From: Oscillospiraceae bacterium
GTDB lineage: Bacteria > Bacillota > Clostridia > Oscillospirales > Ruminococcaceae
Direction: 5' to 3'
Assembly (NCBI GenBank): GCA_029267825.1
Contig: JAJUHO010000002.1
Location: forward strand, 1-52,019
Length of the DNA: 52,019 nucleotides
This document shows, in pieces, positions 39,981 through 49,835 of the stretch (its first letter is position 1; each line of letters starts with the position of its first letter). The notes under the pieces are model-generated. The model was given only the letters and a program-made list of their open reading frames with translations. It searched no databases and was not told where the DNA came from. The position numbers and the translations under genes are program-made.

Positions 39981-42296
39981 TTAATTTTTTTGCTCTTTTA
40001 ACCTGTCGTTTAATAATTTTTCATAAAAATCACATATTTCGGATGCCGTTTCTGCCTTGTAGCTTTCCACAAACATCATAACGCCTTTGCCGGTCTTTGC
40101 GGGACGTATCAAAACCCTGCCCTCGGAGCCGTTTGCAACAACGCCCTCACCAAGACCTCCCCTTTCGCCGCAAAATGTTTTAAGCACTATTGACGGCGGC
40201 TGCTCTATTCCAACAAAGCGGCTTGCGGCGGTAAAATTCGGAAGCTCCGCAAGAGCCTTGCCAAGAGAAAGCCCTCTTTCAGAAAGCCATGAAAGCACTG
40301 TAAGCATAAGCTCAAGCGCATCAAGCGAAAAGCTTTGCTTCCCAGCAAGCTTCCTTGCCTCGGAGTCACTGTTGTCAACGGGAGTATTGTAATATCTTTT
40401 CACCCCTGCCCCGAACCTTCCCGCAATTACATCCGCAGCGGCGGGAGCGCTGTAAGGCAATGCGACATCCTCACCGGCGGCAAAAAATTTAAGGCACGCA
40501 AGCATTAAAAGCTTTTCGTAAAATACATATCCCGTTTCTTCCGTATAAACCGAAAGTTTTTTCCCGTCAGAAGAAACATGGAAAATCATCCTTTCTCCTG
40601 AACGGTCGTTTATTTTATCAAAAATACGGCGAGAAATCTCAGAAATCCTTTTATTTGCAGAATTTACTTCCGCCCTTATCCCGTTTAGCTTTTTAGGCGC
40701 CGCCCTTAAAAGGCTTTCAAGGTAAAGCGCCTTAAATGAACCCGCATCAATAATATTTCCAAAATCGCCTGCTCCTACTCGCGGATATTCGGAACGGTTA
40801 AGGCCGCCTTCAATTTTCCTCTCCTGCTTTCTTGTCAGCGGAAGCCCGTTTTCGGCTGAAATCTTAAATTTTGTAAAAATCCCCGCATCAACATAGCATC
40901 CCAAATCAAGCCCTGCGGTGCGAAGTGCAAATTCAAGCTCCGGCTGGCAGCATTCACCCAAATCCCAAACCTCGCCGCCGGATGACATTATTCCGGAAAC
41001 AAGTGCAAAGCCAAGCGCCTTTGCAGGTTCGCCGGAAGTTCTTCCAACCGCAATTTTCTTTCCTGCCGAACAAATCGCACTTCCAAGCACCGATGCTACC
41101 TGAGGTGTTATCTCGCCGTTGGTTTCTCCGCAAACTCCGTCATCATCAATAGAAAGCAAATGCGCAGTGCCGTATTTTATATCATATGAGGCCGTACAGT
41201 CCCTCTCAAGCTCCTTGCCTGTCCAAATTTTAACTCCGCTTTGAACTATTGAATTTTCGCCTATAACGGCGTTTTCTCCTACAACCCCACCCTCAAAAAC
41301 GGAGCTTGACGAAAGCAACCTTGCCCCCTTGCAGATTACCGCTTCATTGCAGGTGACTTTTTCGCCTACATATGCTCCGTCAAGAATTACCGAACCGTGG
41401 ATTTTTGCTCCTCTGCCGACAAAAACCTCATCGCCTATTATACTTCCCGCCTCAATCACAGCCCCGGGTGAAATTTTTGCATCCATGCCTATATAAACGG
41501 GAGGATTTACCCTTGCTCCCTTAAAATCGGAGCCGGAAGCCGAAAAAATCCCATCAAGGGTGCGATGAGCGTTTAATTCACATTTTACAAGCCCGTTAAG
41601 CATATCCCGCTGGCATTTCATATAGCTTTTGAAATCGCCTATATCGCACCAGTAGCCGTTTTCTTCATAAGCAAAAAGAGGCATGCCTTTTTTTAGCATC
41701 ATAGGAAAAATATCCTGCGCAAAATCCGATTGCCCGTCCGGAATCATTTCAAGCACTTCTTTTGAAAGTATATATACACCTGTATTTGCCATATCGGTAA
41801 CACAGCTTTCAAATGAAGGTTTTTCAAGAAAGCTTTCAACTTTTCCATCCTCATCAAAAAGCACCAGCCCATATTCGCGCGGGTCAGGAACTTTTTTTAC
41901 GACAATTGTTGCCGCAGCCCTGTTTTTCTTATGAAAATCCACAACCGCTGAAAGGTTGAAGTCGCACATTGCGTCACCGCTGATGACAAGAGCTCCTTCA
42001 TCGAAACTTTTTAATTTCAAGGCATTTTTTACGCTTCCCGCTGTGCCAAGCGGTTCGTTTTCAAAAGAATAAAAAAGCCTTATGCCGTCAAACATATCAT
42101 CATCAAAATGTGAAACAATCTTGCCGCCCAAGTACCTGAGCGTAAAAATCGCCTCACCAAAGCCATGAAGCTTTAAAAGCTCAAGAATGTACTCCGCCAC
42201 CGGCCTTCCGCAAAGTGGCACCAAAGGCTTTGGGATGTCGCAAGTCAAGGGGCGCAGGCGTGTGCCCTCCCCTCCCGCCATTATAACAGCATTCAT
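39981..42296 (-). CDS. Sugar nucleotidyltransferase / hexapeptide / phosphomannomutase-like fusion (MPG1-PMM type)
   Basis: MNAVIMAGGEGTRLRPLTCDIPKPLVPLCGRPVAEYIL; hexapeptide-like middle; C-terminal PMM-like fold with degenerate motifs. Confidence 0.85.
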   Translation of the reverse strand: MNAVIMAGGEGTRLRPLTCDIPKPLVPLCGRPVAEYILELLKLHGFGEAIFTLRYLGGKIVSHFDDDMFDGIRLFYSFENEPLGTAGSVKNALKLKSFDEGALVISGDAMCDFNLSAVVDFHKKNRAAATIVVKKVPDPREYGLVLFDEDGKVESFLEKPSFESCVTDMANTGVYILSKEVLEMIPDGQSDFAQDIFPMMLKKGMPLFAYEENGYWCDIGDFKSYMKCQRDMLNGLVKCELNAHRTLDGIFSASGSDFKGARVNPPVYIGMDAKISPGAVIEAGSIIGDEVFVGRGAKIHGSVILDGAYVGEKVTCNEAVICKGARLLSSSSVFEGGVVGENAVIGENSIVQSGVKIWTGKELERDCTASYDIKYGTAHLLSIDDDGVCGETNGEITPQVASVLGSAICSAGKKIAVGRTSGEPAKALGFALVSGIMSSGGEVWDLGECCQPELEFALRTAGLDLGCYVDAGIFTKFKISAENGLPLTRKQERKIEGGLNRSEYPRVGAGDFGNIIDAGSFKALYLESLLRAAPKKLNGIRAEVNSANKRISEISRRIFDKINDRSGERMIFHVSSDGKKLSVYTEETGYVFYEKLLMLACLKFFAAGEDVALPYSAPAAADVIAGRFGAGVKRYYNTPVDNSDSEARKLAGKQSFSLDALELMLTVLSWLSERGLSLGKALAELPNFTAASRFVGIEQPPSIVLKTFCGERGGLGEGVVANGSEGRVLIRPAKTGKGVMMFVESYKAETASEICDFYEKLLNDRLKEQKN

Positions 42297-42413
42297 ATTC
42301 CGCCCTCCGTTTTATTTTTAAATTTAGTATTGAATGGCGGAATGAATTTTATTCAAAAGGCATTATGCACATTTGAATGTTTTGAAAGTTGATTAAATTT
42401 TACAAAGCCTCAC

Positions 42414-42442
42414 TTGCATTTTAAAATCCAAAATGCTATAAT
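42414..42442 (+). promoter_or_regulatory. guaB promoter
   Basis: TTGCAT - 17 nt - TATAAT. Confidence 0.75.
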
Positions 42443-42493
42443 TTATGCTTATACAAAATCAAGATGGATAATGATGATAAAGGAGAGATGAAA

Positions 42494-44002
42494 ATGGCAT
42501 TCTTTTATGATGAACCCTCCCGCACATTTAACGAATACCTTTTGATTCCCGGGTATTCTTCGGCAGAATGTATTCCCGACAACGTAAGCCTTAAAACGCC
42601 TGTCGTAAAATTTAAAAAAGGTGAGGAACCCGCCCTTAAAATGAATATTCCTCTCACCTCGGCAATAATGCAATCCGTATCCGACGACAAAATGGCAGTC
42701 GCACTTGCAAAAGAGGGAGGAATCTCCTTTATTTTCTGCTCGCAGTCAATAGAAAGCCAAGCGGCAATGGTTGCCCGTGCAAAATCCTACAAAGCGGGCT
42801 TTGTTGTAAGCGATTCAAACATTTCGCCAGACAAAACATTGAAAGATATTCTTGATTTGAAGAAAAAGACCGGACACTCAACCGTTGTTGTCACAACCGA
42901 CGGCACGGCAAACGGAAAGCTTGTGGGTATAGTTACCAGCCGCGATTACCGCATAAGCAGAATGAGCCTTGACACCAAGGTAAGCGAATTTATGACTCCC
43001 CTTAAAGACCTTATTTACGCTCCCAAGGGAATAACCCTTTCCGAAGCAAACGATATAATCTGGGATAAAAAGCTCAATTCGCTTCCTATTGTGGACGATG
43101 ACGGAAAACTTCTTTACATGGTTTTCAGAAAGGACTATGATGCCCACAAGGAAAATCCCAACGAACTGCTTGACGCATCAAAAAGATACATCGTCGGCGC
43201 AGGCGTAAACACAAGGGATTATGAGCAAAGAATCCCCGCTCTGGTAGAGGCTGGGGCCGACATACTTTGCATAGATTCATCCGAAGGCTTTACGGAATGG
43301 CAAAAGAGAACTATTGCATTTGTAAGGGAAAAATACGGCGACAAGGTAAAAATCGGCGCCGGAAATGTTGTTGACAAGGACGGATTTTTGTTCCTTGCAG
43401 AATGCGGAGCGGATTTTGTAAAGGTCGGCATAGGCGGAGGCTCTATCTGCATAACCCGTGAAACCAAGGGCATAGGCAGAGGTCAGGCTACCGCAGTAAT
43501 CGAAGTTGCCAAGGCAAGGGACGAATATTTTGAAAAAACAGGAGTATATATTCCAATTTGCTCCGACGGCGGAATAGTTTACGACCACCACATCACACTT
43601 GCGCTTGCAATGGGAGCAGATTTTGTGATGCTCGGAAGATATTTCTCACGCTTTGACGAAAGCCCGACAAACAAAGTCAACATAAACGGAACTTATATGA
43701 AGGAATACTGGGGCGAAGGCTCCAACCGTGCAAGAAACTGGCAGCGCTATGATATGGGCGGCGACCAGAAGCTTTCCTTTGAAGAAGGCGTAGATTCCTA
43801 TGTACCGTATGCCGGAAGCCTTAAAGACAATGTGTCGCTCACTTTAAGCAAGGTAAAATCCACCATGTGCAACTGTGGGGCGCTCACCATACCGGAACTT
43901 CAGAAAAAGGCAAAGCTTACCCTTGTTTCCTCAACAAGCATTGTCGAGGGCGGAGCTCATGACGTAATTTTAAAGGATAAAAATATAACTCCAATAAAAT
44001 AA
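42494..44002 (+). CDS. guaB: IMP dehydrogenase
   Basis: CBS region and [58 protein letters not shown]; start set by SD AGGAG. Confidence 0.95.
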   Translation: MAFFYDEPSRTFNEYLLIPGYSSAECIPDNVSLKTPVVKFKKGEEPALKMNIPLTSAIMQSVSDDKMAVALAKEGGISFIFCSQSIESQAAMVARAKSYKAGFVVSDSNISPDKTLKDILDLKKKTGHSTVVVTTDGTANGKLVGIVTSRDYRISRMSLDTKVSEFMTPLKDLIYAPKGITLSEANDIIWDKKLNSLPIVDDDGKLLYMVFRKDYDAHKENPNELLDASKRYIVGAGVNTRDYEQRIPALVEAGADILCIDSSEGFTEWQKRTIAFVREKYGDKVKIGAGNVVDKDGFLFLAECGADFVKVGIGGGSICITRETKGIGRGQATAVIEVAKARDEYFEKTGVYIPICSDGGIVYDHHITLALAMGADFVMLGRYFSRFDESPTNKVNINGTYMKEYWGEGSNRARNWQRYDMGGDQKLSFEEGVDSYVPYAGSLKDNVSLTLSKVKSTMCNCGALTIPELQKKAKLTLVSSTSIVEGGAHDVILKDKNITPIK

Positions 44003-44031
44003 CTGCAAGAAAACTTAACTCAAAAAACTGC

Positions 44032-44071
44032 AAAAGCCGCACAAAAGGACAAAACCTTTTATGCGGCTTTT
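44032..44071. terminator. guaB terminator
   Basis: AAAAGCCGCA ... TGCGGCTTTTTTA stem-loop with U-tract. Confidence 0.85.
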
Positions 44072-44085
44072 TTATATCATCTTTC

Positions 44086-44439
44086 CTAATCGGTCTTTTT
44101 AAAGCTTCTCAAATAAACTACATTTCTATCCGGGTCATAAAAACTCATATTGACCGCTCCCCAAGGACGCACGGTAGGTTTTTCAATTATTTCGGCCCCT
44201 AAACCCAAGACTTTCTCATACTCTCTATCAATGTCATCAACGGTAAATGCCAAGCACATATTTTGATTTAAATTATTTTTATTTGTCCCGTCATTATAAA
44301 CCGTCAGCATAGTTTCCTCTTTCAAAATCGTTTGATGCACCGTATCATCGCTGCCGTTATCCACATCAAGCAATTTCTTGTAAAAATCCGAAAGCCTTGC
44401 AACATCGTTAGTCAACAACCCTACTTCTCCTATTTTCAT
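44086..44439 (-). CDS. VOC/glyoxalase-family protein
   Basis: MKIGEVGLLTNDVARLSDFYKKLLDV; AVNMSFYDPDRNVVYL; SD GGAGG. Confidence 0.85.
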   Translation of the reverse strand: MKIGEVGLLTNDVARLSDFYKKLLDVDNGSDDTVHQTILKEETMLTVYNDGTNKNNLNQNMCLAFTVDDIDREYEKVLGLGAEIIEKPTVRPWGAVNMSFYDPDRNVVYLRSFKKTD

Positions 44440-44464
44440 AGCAGCCTCCATTTCAAATTCAACG

Positions 44465-44575
44465 CTACTTGGAGTAAAAAAGCGGCATAAATGCCGAAAA
44501 TACAGCACCAAGCACCATTACTGCGGCAAGTGCAAGCAGCACTGCTTTTGCCCATGCCGGTCTTTTGCCGTTCAT
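44465..44575 (-). CDS. 36-aa single-pass membrane microprotein
   Basis: ATG 44575 to TAG 44465: MNGKRPAWAKAVLLALAAVMVLGAVFSAFMPLFYSK; starts 3 nt after upstream stop; absent from the supplied ORF track. Confidence 0.6.
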   Translation of the reverse strand: MNGKRPAWAKAVLLALAAVMVLGAVFSAFMPLFYSK

Positions 44576-44578
44576 TTT

Positions 44579-45391
44579 TTAAAATACCTCCATTTGTTCG
44601 GGAAGTTTAAATCTGCCGGCCGCGCTTATCCCCGACGGCGAAAACAAAAACACCTCGGTGGAAAGCTTATTGCCGGATTTCAAATACTGCTCCACAATAG
44701 CAGTTCCAAAGCTTTCAACAATATTATTTTTTATCTCCTCAACCGCAAGCATATACTCCTGCGAAGGGGCAAAAACCAAAAAACGTGCCCCAAGCTTTTC
44801 CGAAACAAGCTTTTGAAAATTTGAGCAAAGCATAAACGAAGCCTTCAACTTCAAAGGCTGAATCGAAAAATCAACTGCCTTTACCTTTCCCGCCACAACG
44901 CAGGAATGCAGGCTCGTTTTTTTAAGCATCTCGCTCATATTCTTGTCTGCAACCGCAAAAAGCACATCCTTTGGCACTCCCCATTTTTTTAAATGTGAAA
45001 CGTCAAGAGGATAAATATTTTCCCCGTCGGCAAAGGCAAGTATCTTTTTTATCCCGCCGACAAAGTTCCCCCATATCCAGCCTTCTTCCAAATCCTCCTC
45101 GCGCACAAGCAGATGCCTTAATGCCCCCTGTGCGGTCTGAAAAGACGTCAGCTTATATTTTATGGCAAATTCAAGCCCAAGCTTTGCCATCAAAGCATCA
45201 AGCTGCAAAAGTGTCCTGCTTTTCAAATATTCATCCCTTGCGGCCGAAACATCTGCGCAAAAGCTTATCCCCTCTTTTAAAACCTCTATTTCGTTTTCAG
45301 AAATCATACGTTTTAATAAAAATCCGTTTTTTCTCAAAGCAGTTCTAAGTATGCTGTTGAATATGATGTTTTTAACTTTTGTCACAAGCAT
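44579..45391 (-). CDS. Hypothetical protein, possibly DUF1444/YtpQ-like
   Basis: Full 270-aa ORF; family assignment tentative from overall pattern. Confidence 0.6.
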   Translation of the reverse strand: MLVTKVKNIIFNSILRTALRKNGFLLKRMISENEIEVLKEGISFCADVSAARDEYLKSRTLLQLDALMAKLGLEFAIKYKLTSFQTAQGALRHLLVREEDLEEGWIWGNFVGGIKKILAFADGENIYPLDVSHLKKWGVPKDVLFAVADKNMSEMLKKTSLHSCVVAGKVKAVDFSIQPLKLKASFMLCSNFQKLVSEKLGARFLVFAPSQEYMLAVEEIKNNIVESFGTAIVEQYLKSGNKLSTEVFLFSPSGISAAGRFKLPEQMEVF

Positions 45392-45460
45392 TGCCCCACC
45401 CCGTTCTCTATGGGGTTATTATACCATGCCGTTTTTATTTTGTGAATACTAAAAAATCCC

Positions 45461-47107
45461 TCAAAATTGCTTTTTCCGATTGTCTTTTTTCACAAAAGGC
45501 CTTTTGTTTTCCCTTTTTGATTCCCTTTTCCCGTCAAAAAGCCTTACCGTAACCCTGTTGCCGTTGATTTTTCCATCGTTCATTGTTTTAATTACATGCT
45601 CTTTGTCTTCATCGGGAACTTCAACCGTCGTATGACTATCAAAAATATCTATCTTGCCAAACGCCTTTCCGGGCATTCCGGTTGCATCAACAAGCGCTCC
45701 CAAAATATAATTCGGAGCAATTTTCTGCCGCCTGCCAACCGAAATTACAACCTTTGCAACTTTTGCATTATATCTTCTTTCATCTCCGGATTTTTCCCTC
45801 TTTATTTCAGGTATCTGCATTATGTTGCCCGCAATTTTTTCGCCGATAAGGGCAGCCGCAACATCCCTTGCCAAAATACCCTCGGCCTCAAGCCTTTCAA
45901 GCATCCCTTGCGCCTCCATGGAAATCTCCCCCATAGTCGCAGATTTGATTTCTGCGCAAAGCCTTTCAAGTCTTTTTTCGGAAATATCCTTTGCAGAAGG
46001 AAGCTCCCTCTTTACTATTTCAGCTTTTGTAAAGCGCATTATGTCCCTTAAATCATAAAACTGCTTTTTGCCGCTTATAAGCGTATGCGCCGCACCGGTC
46101 TTTCCCGCACGGCCGGTTCTTCCTATGCGGTGGATATAGTACTCAATGTCCTGCGGAAGGTCATAATTGAAAACCATGTCCACGCCCTCAACATCAATTC
46201 CCCTTGCGGCCACATCGGTAGCTATCAGTACCGAAATCCTGCCGCCTTTAAAGCCTCCCATAACCTGGGTTCTCTGCGCCTGCTTCATATCGCCATGAAG
46301 CGCCGCAGCCTTAAATCCCCTTGCGCAAAGTTCTTCCGAAAGCTCGTCAACCATGCGCTTTGTGTTGCAAAAAACCATAGAAAGCTTAGGCTCCCAAAAC
46401 ATAAGCAGAAGCGAAAGCGCATCGGTCTTTCTTCCTGCGGGAACATCATAATAATACTGCTCTATGCTTTCAACCGTACTCGTTTTGTTTTCAATTTTTA
46501 CCATCACAGGGTCTTTTTGAAACTTTTTTGTAATTGCAAGTATCGCTGGCGGCATTGTTGCGGAAAAAAGAACGGTCTGCCTTTCCTCCGGAACATTTTT
46601 AAGGATTTCCTCTATATCCTCCCTAAATCCCATATTAAGCATTTCATCCGCCTCGTCAAGGATTACTTCCTTTACATTCTCAAGCCTAAGCGTTTTTCTG
46701 CCTATATGGTCCATAACCCTGCCCGGTGTGCCGATAATTATATTTGCGCCTCTTTTAAGCTCTATAATTTGCTTTTCAATGCTTGCCCCGCCGTAAACCG
46801 CAACCGGCTTTATCCAAGGCATATGCTTTGAAAACTTTTTTATTTCGCCGCATGCCTGCATTGCAAGCTCCCTTGTGGGGCAAAGTATCAAAACCTCCAC
46901 TCCGTGGCTGTCCTTTGACATTCTCTCAACCGCCGGTATTCCAAAAGCGGCGGTTTTCCCCGTTCCGGTATTTGAGCGCCCTATAACATCACGCCCCTCC
47001 ATAAGCACCGGAATTGCCTTTTCCTGTATGGGCGACGGTTCGGTGTATCCCATTTCATCAATCGCCCTCAACATTTCCTCTGATAAATTCAAATCTGTAA
47101 AACGCAT
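45461..47107 (-). CDS. DEAD-box RNA helicase (CshA/DeaD type, C-terminal DbpA-like RNA-binding domain)
   Basis: FTDLNLSEEMLRAIDEMGYTEPSPIQEKAIPVLMEGRDVIGRSNTGTGKTAAFGIP; DEADEML; HRIGRTGRAG. Confidence 0.95.
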   Translation of the reverse strand: MRFTDLNLSEEMLRAIDEMGYTEPSPIQEKAIPVLMEGRDVIGRSNTGTGKTAAFGIPAVERMSKDSHGVEVLILCPTRELAMQACGEIKKFSKHMPWIKPVAVYGGASIEKQIIELKRGANIIIGTPGRVMDHIGRKTLRLENVKEVILDEADEMLNMGFREDIEEILKNVPEERQTVLFSATMPPAILAITKKFQKDPVMVKIENKTSTVESIEQYYYDVPAGRKTDALSLLLMFWEPKLSMVFCNTKRMVDELSEELCARGFKAAALHGDMKQAQRTQVMGGFKGGRISVLIATDVAARGIDVEGVDMVFNYDLPQDIEYYIHRIGRTGRAGKTGAAHTLISGKKQFYDLRDIMRFTKAEIVKRELPSAKDISEKRLERLCAEIKSATMGEISMEAQGMLERLEAEGILARDVAAALIGEKIAGNIMQIPEIKREKSGDERRYNAKVAKVVISVGRRQKIAPNYILGALVDATGMPGKAFGKIDIFDSHTTVEVPDEDKEHVIKTMNDGKINGNRVTVRLFDGKRESKRENKRPFVKKDNRKKQF

Positions 47108-47128
47108 TTCAAAATCCTTTCTAAAAGA

Positions 47129-47153
47129 AAAACGAGGATTTTTTCCTCGTTTT
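47129..47153 (-). terminator. Terminator downstream of the spoIIA operon
   Basis: AAAACGAGGA / TCCTCGTTTT 10-bp perfect stem with T-run on the minus strand. Confidence 0.8.
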
Positions 47154-47205
47154 AAAATCTTATGGTTAGTAATTTATGATAACACATATATTAACCTTTG
47201 TCAAG

Positions 47206-47862
47206 CTATTTTAAAAGCACCGCGCGCATTTCTTCAAGCAGCTTTTTTTCGCGCCTTGAAACCTGAACCTGTGTCATATCAAGCCGCTTTGCGGTTTCCG
47301 ACTGGGTTTTATTTTCAAAATATCTCAAATAAATAAGTTGCCTGTCCTTTGGCTCAAGCTCAAGCATAACCTGTCTTAACGAAATTATATCACCTATTTC
47401 AACATCGGGCGCCTCCACCGGAACATCAAGCTGGCCCTCGTCATCGCTTGTTTCCGTAAGAGAAAGCGGCGGCTGGCTTATCGAAAGCGCCTCCACCACA
47501 TGTTCCACAGAAATTTCAAGAATTTCCGAAAGTTCGGACAAAAGAGGTTCCCTGCCATATTTTTTTATATACTTTTCCCTTTCGCGCGACGCTCTTAGGG
47601 AAAGCTCTTTTAAACCGCGGCTGACCTTTACCGTTCCCCCGTCCCTGAAAAGACGTTTGATTTCGCCAAGAATGACCGGAACCGCATAGGTTGAAAACTT
47701 AAGCCCCCTGCTTTCATCAAAAGCGGAAACCGCCTTCATTAGCCCTATGCAGCCCGCGGAGTAAAGGTCCTCATAGTCTATTCCCCTGCCGCGGAAACGG
47801 TTTGCGCAAAGATGCACAAGCCCCAAATGCTGTTCTGCAAAAGCTGATTTAAGGGTATCCAT
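47206..47862 (-). CDS. sigF: RNA polymerase sporulation sigma factor SigF (SpoIIAC)
   Basis: HLGLVHLCANRFRGRGIDYEDLYSAGCIGLMKAVSAFD; C-terminal region 4; directly after spoIIAB. Confidence 0.92.
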   Translation of the reverse strand: MDTLKSAFAEQHLGLVHLCANRFRGRGIDYEDLYSAGCIGLMKAVSAFDESRGLKFSTYAVPVILGEIKRLFRDGGTVKVSRGLKELSLRASREREKYIKKYGREPLLSELSEILEISVEHVVEALSISQPPLSLTETSDDEGQLDVPVEAPDVEIGDIISLRQVMLELEPKDRQLIYLRYFENKTQSETAKRLDMTQVQVSRREKKLLEEMRAVLLK

Positions 47863-47948
47863 ATATGTTCCGCCTTTCATTTTACCCAAAAACGGATTTT
47901 TTAAACGCCGCCGCACAAATGAAAATTTATCCGGCGGCAATATGTAAA

Positions 47949-48383
47949 TCAGCCTCTTTGCGAAAACTTTTTCCTCATTACAACGCAAGTGCCTCTGCCG
48001 ACTTTGCTCCTAACTGAAAGCTTGTCCATAAAGCTCTCCATCACCGCAAAGCCAAGTCCTGCCCTCTCGCCGTTTTTGCAGGTGGTGAAAAGAGGCTCCA
48101 TTGCCTTTTTTACATCCTCAATGCCGCAGCCATAATCCTTGACTTTAACGTAAAATTCACCGTTTTCAAAAATTCTGGCGCATATTTCAATTTTGCCGAC
48201 TTTATCGGGATAGGCATGCACTATGCAATTGGTCACCGCTTCGGAAACCGCGGTCTTTACGTCCGCAAGCTCATCAACCGGCGGGTCAAGCTGTGAGGCA
48301 AACGCAGCTACGGCAAGCCTTGCATACCCCTCGTTTACGGATTTTGACGGAAACGTAATCTTCATTTCATTTAAAACCTTCAT
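47949..48383 (-). CDS. spoIIAB: Anti-sigma F factor SpoIIAB
   Basis: FPSKSVNEGYARLAVAAFASQLDPPVDELADVKTAVSEAVTNCIVHAY; GHKL ATPase. Confidence 0.95.
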   Translation of the reverse strand: MKVLNEMKITFPSKSVNEGYARLAVAAFASQLDPPVDELADVKTAVSEAVTNCIVHAYPDKVGKIEICARIFENGEFYVKVKDYGCGIEDVKKAMEPLFTTCKNGERAGLGFAVMESFMDKLSVRSKVGRGTCVVMRKKFSQRG

Positions 48384-48718
48384 GGCTGCACTCCCTTTCT
48401 TGAACTGTCGCCAATGCCCGCAAGCTTGTCCAGCCCCGCAAGGCGCATCACTTTTTTTATATGCATAGAGGGATTTTGCACAAAAACCCTTCCGTCAAGA
48501 TCCCTCATTTTTTTATATCTCCCCATTACAAGTCCTATGCCGGAGCTATCCATAAAGCTGACTTCACCAAAATCAAGCACAAGCAGTGATGGAAGGTTTT
48601 CATCAATCGCCCTGTCTATTTCCTCTCTCATTTTTTTAGCGCCGTGATGATCTATCTCACCCGAAAGAAAAGCCGTCACAGTCTTATTTTCCTTATTCTC
48701 AACTATGCGGACAGGCAT
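48380..48718 (-). CDS. spoIIAA: Anti-sigma F antagonist SpoIIAA (STAS)
   Basis: LVLDFGEVSFMDSSGIGLVMGRYK STAS phosphoserine motif. Confidence 0.95.
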   Translation of the reverse strand: MPVRIVENKENKTVTAFLSGEIDHHGAKKMREEIDRAIDENLPSLLVLDFGEVSFMDSSGIGLVMGRYKKMRDLDGRVFVQNPSMHIKKVMRLAGLDKLAGIGDSSRKGVQP

Positions 48719-48850
48719 AAGGGCACCTCCGTTTCAAAACAGTTGTTTAAATGATTATACAATTTCTGGCATATCGTTTGCTGTCGAAAGCTGAAACCCA
48801 AAATAAAAAATATTGCCAAAAACACTTGTCCGGCATATTTTTTAAAATTA

Positions 48851-48879
48851 TTGCAAATCTTAAAAATATGGTATATAAT
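48851..48879 (+). promoter_or_regulatory. Promoter of the DUF1858 gene
   Basis: TTGCAA - 17 nt - TATAAT. Confidence 0.75.
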
Positions 48880-48908
48880 AATGGTATCAATAAAAGGAGG
48901 ATTAAAAA

Positions 48909-49109
48909 ATGGAAATAACAAAAGACACCATTATCGGTGACATTCTCGATGCCGATTTTGACGCCGCTCCGTATTTCCTTGAAATAGGAATGCACTGCCT
49001 TGGCTGCCCCGCTTCAAGAGGCGAAACCATTGCACAGGCTTGCGAAGTTCACGGTGTTGACCCTGATTCACTCATCGAAAAACTTAACGCACATTTCAAC
49101 AACAAGTAA
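48909..49109 (+). CDS. DUF1858-domain protein
   Basis: MEITKDTIIGDILDADFDAAPYFLEIGMHCLGCPASRGETI. Confidence 0.9.
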   Translation: MEITKDTIIGDILDADFDAAPYFLEIGMHCLGCPASRGETIAQACEVHGVDPDSLIEKLNAHFNNK

Positions 49110-49164
49110 AAAAAACGCTCGCAGGCTGAAACTTGCGGGCTTTTTAATATAAAGGAATAAAACC

Positions 49165-49833
49165 ATGCTTAGTGACCAAAGACTGCTTGCCTGCGCCGAA
49201 TATGTTTCCGGCAGGGGGATTGCGTGCGATGTGGGAACAGACCACGCTTATCTTGCCGCTTATCTTGTCAAATCCGGAAAATGCGGCCTTGTAATAGCAA
49301 GCGATGTAAAAGACGGCCCCTTGCTTTCCGCAAGGACAACAATAGAAAAATACGGCGTTTCGGACAGGGTAATGCTTATAAAATCAAATGGGCTTGATGA
49401 CATTGCACCGGACAATGTTTCCGATGTAATAATCGCCGGAATGGGTGCGGAGCTCATATGCTCCATAATCGAAAGGGCCGACTGGCTGAAAAACGGTGTG
49501 AATTTAATACTCCAGCCAATGACGCGCGCACCTTTTCTCCGCAAGTGGCTATGCCAAAACGGCTATGAGATAGATTCCGAAACCGCAGTAAAAGATTCGC
49601 GTTTCTTTTATGCAATAATAAAGGCTCACTATACAGGCATATGCCGCACACCCGATGCTGTTTTTGAAAATATAGGCAAAATGGACCTTTCAGATGATAT
49701 TTCAAGGGAATATGCCAAAAAGCAGGCCCAAAGGCTTTTAAAAGCCGGAAAAGGAATGCTTGCAGCCTCGGGTGGGCAAACCAATGCCGCCATTGAAACC
49801 GCAGAAAAAATCAAAAAGCTTTTGGAGGGATGA
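49165..49833 (+). CDS. trmK: tRNA (adenine22-N1)-methyltransferase
   Basis: LLACAEYVSGRGIACDVGTDHAYLAAYLVKSGKC; IIAGMGAELICSIIE; LQPMTRAPFLRKWL. Confidence 0.93.
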   Translation: MLSDQRLLACAEYVSGRGIACDVGTDHAYLAAYLVKSGKCGLVIASDVKDGPLLSARTTIEKYGVSDRVMLIKSNGLDDIAPDNVSDVIIAGMGAELICSIIERADWLKNGVNLILQPMTRAPFLRKWLCQNGYEIDSETAVKDSRFFYAIIKAHYTGICRTPDAVFENIGKMDLSDDISREYAKKQAQRLLKAGKGMLAASGGQTNAAIETAEKIKKLLEG

Positions 49834-49835
49834 AT

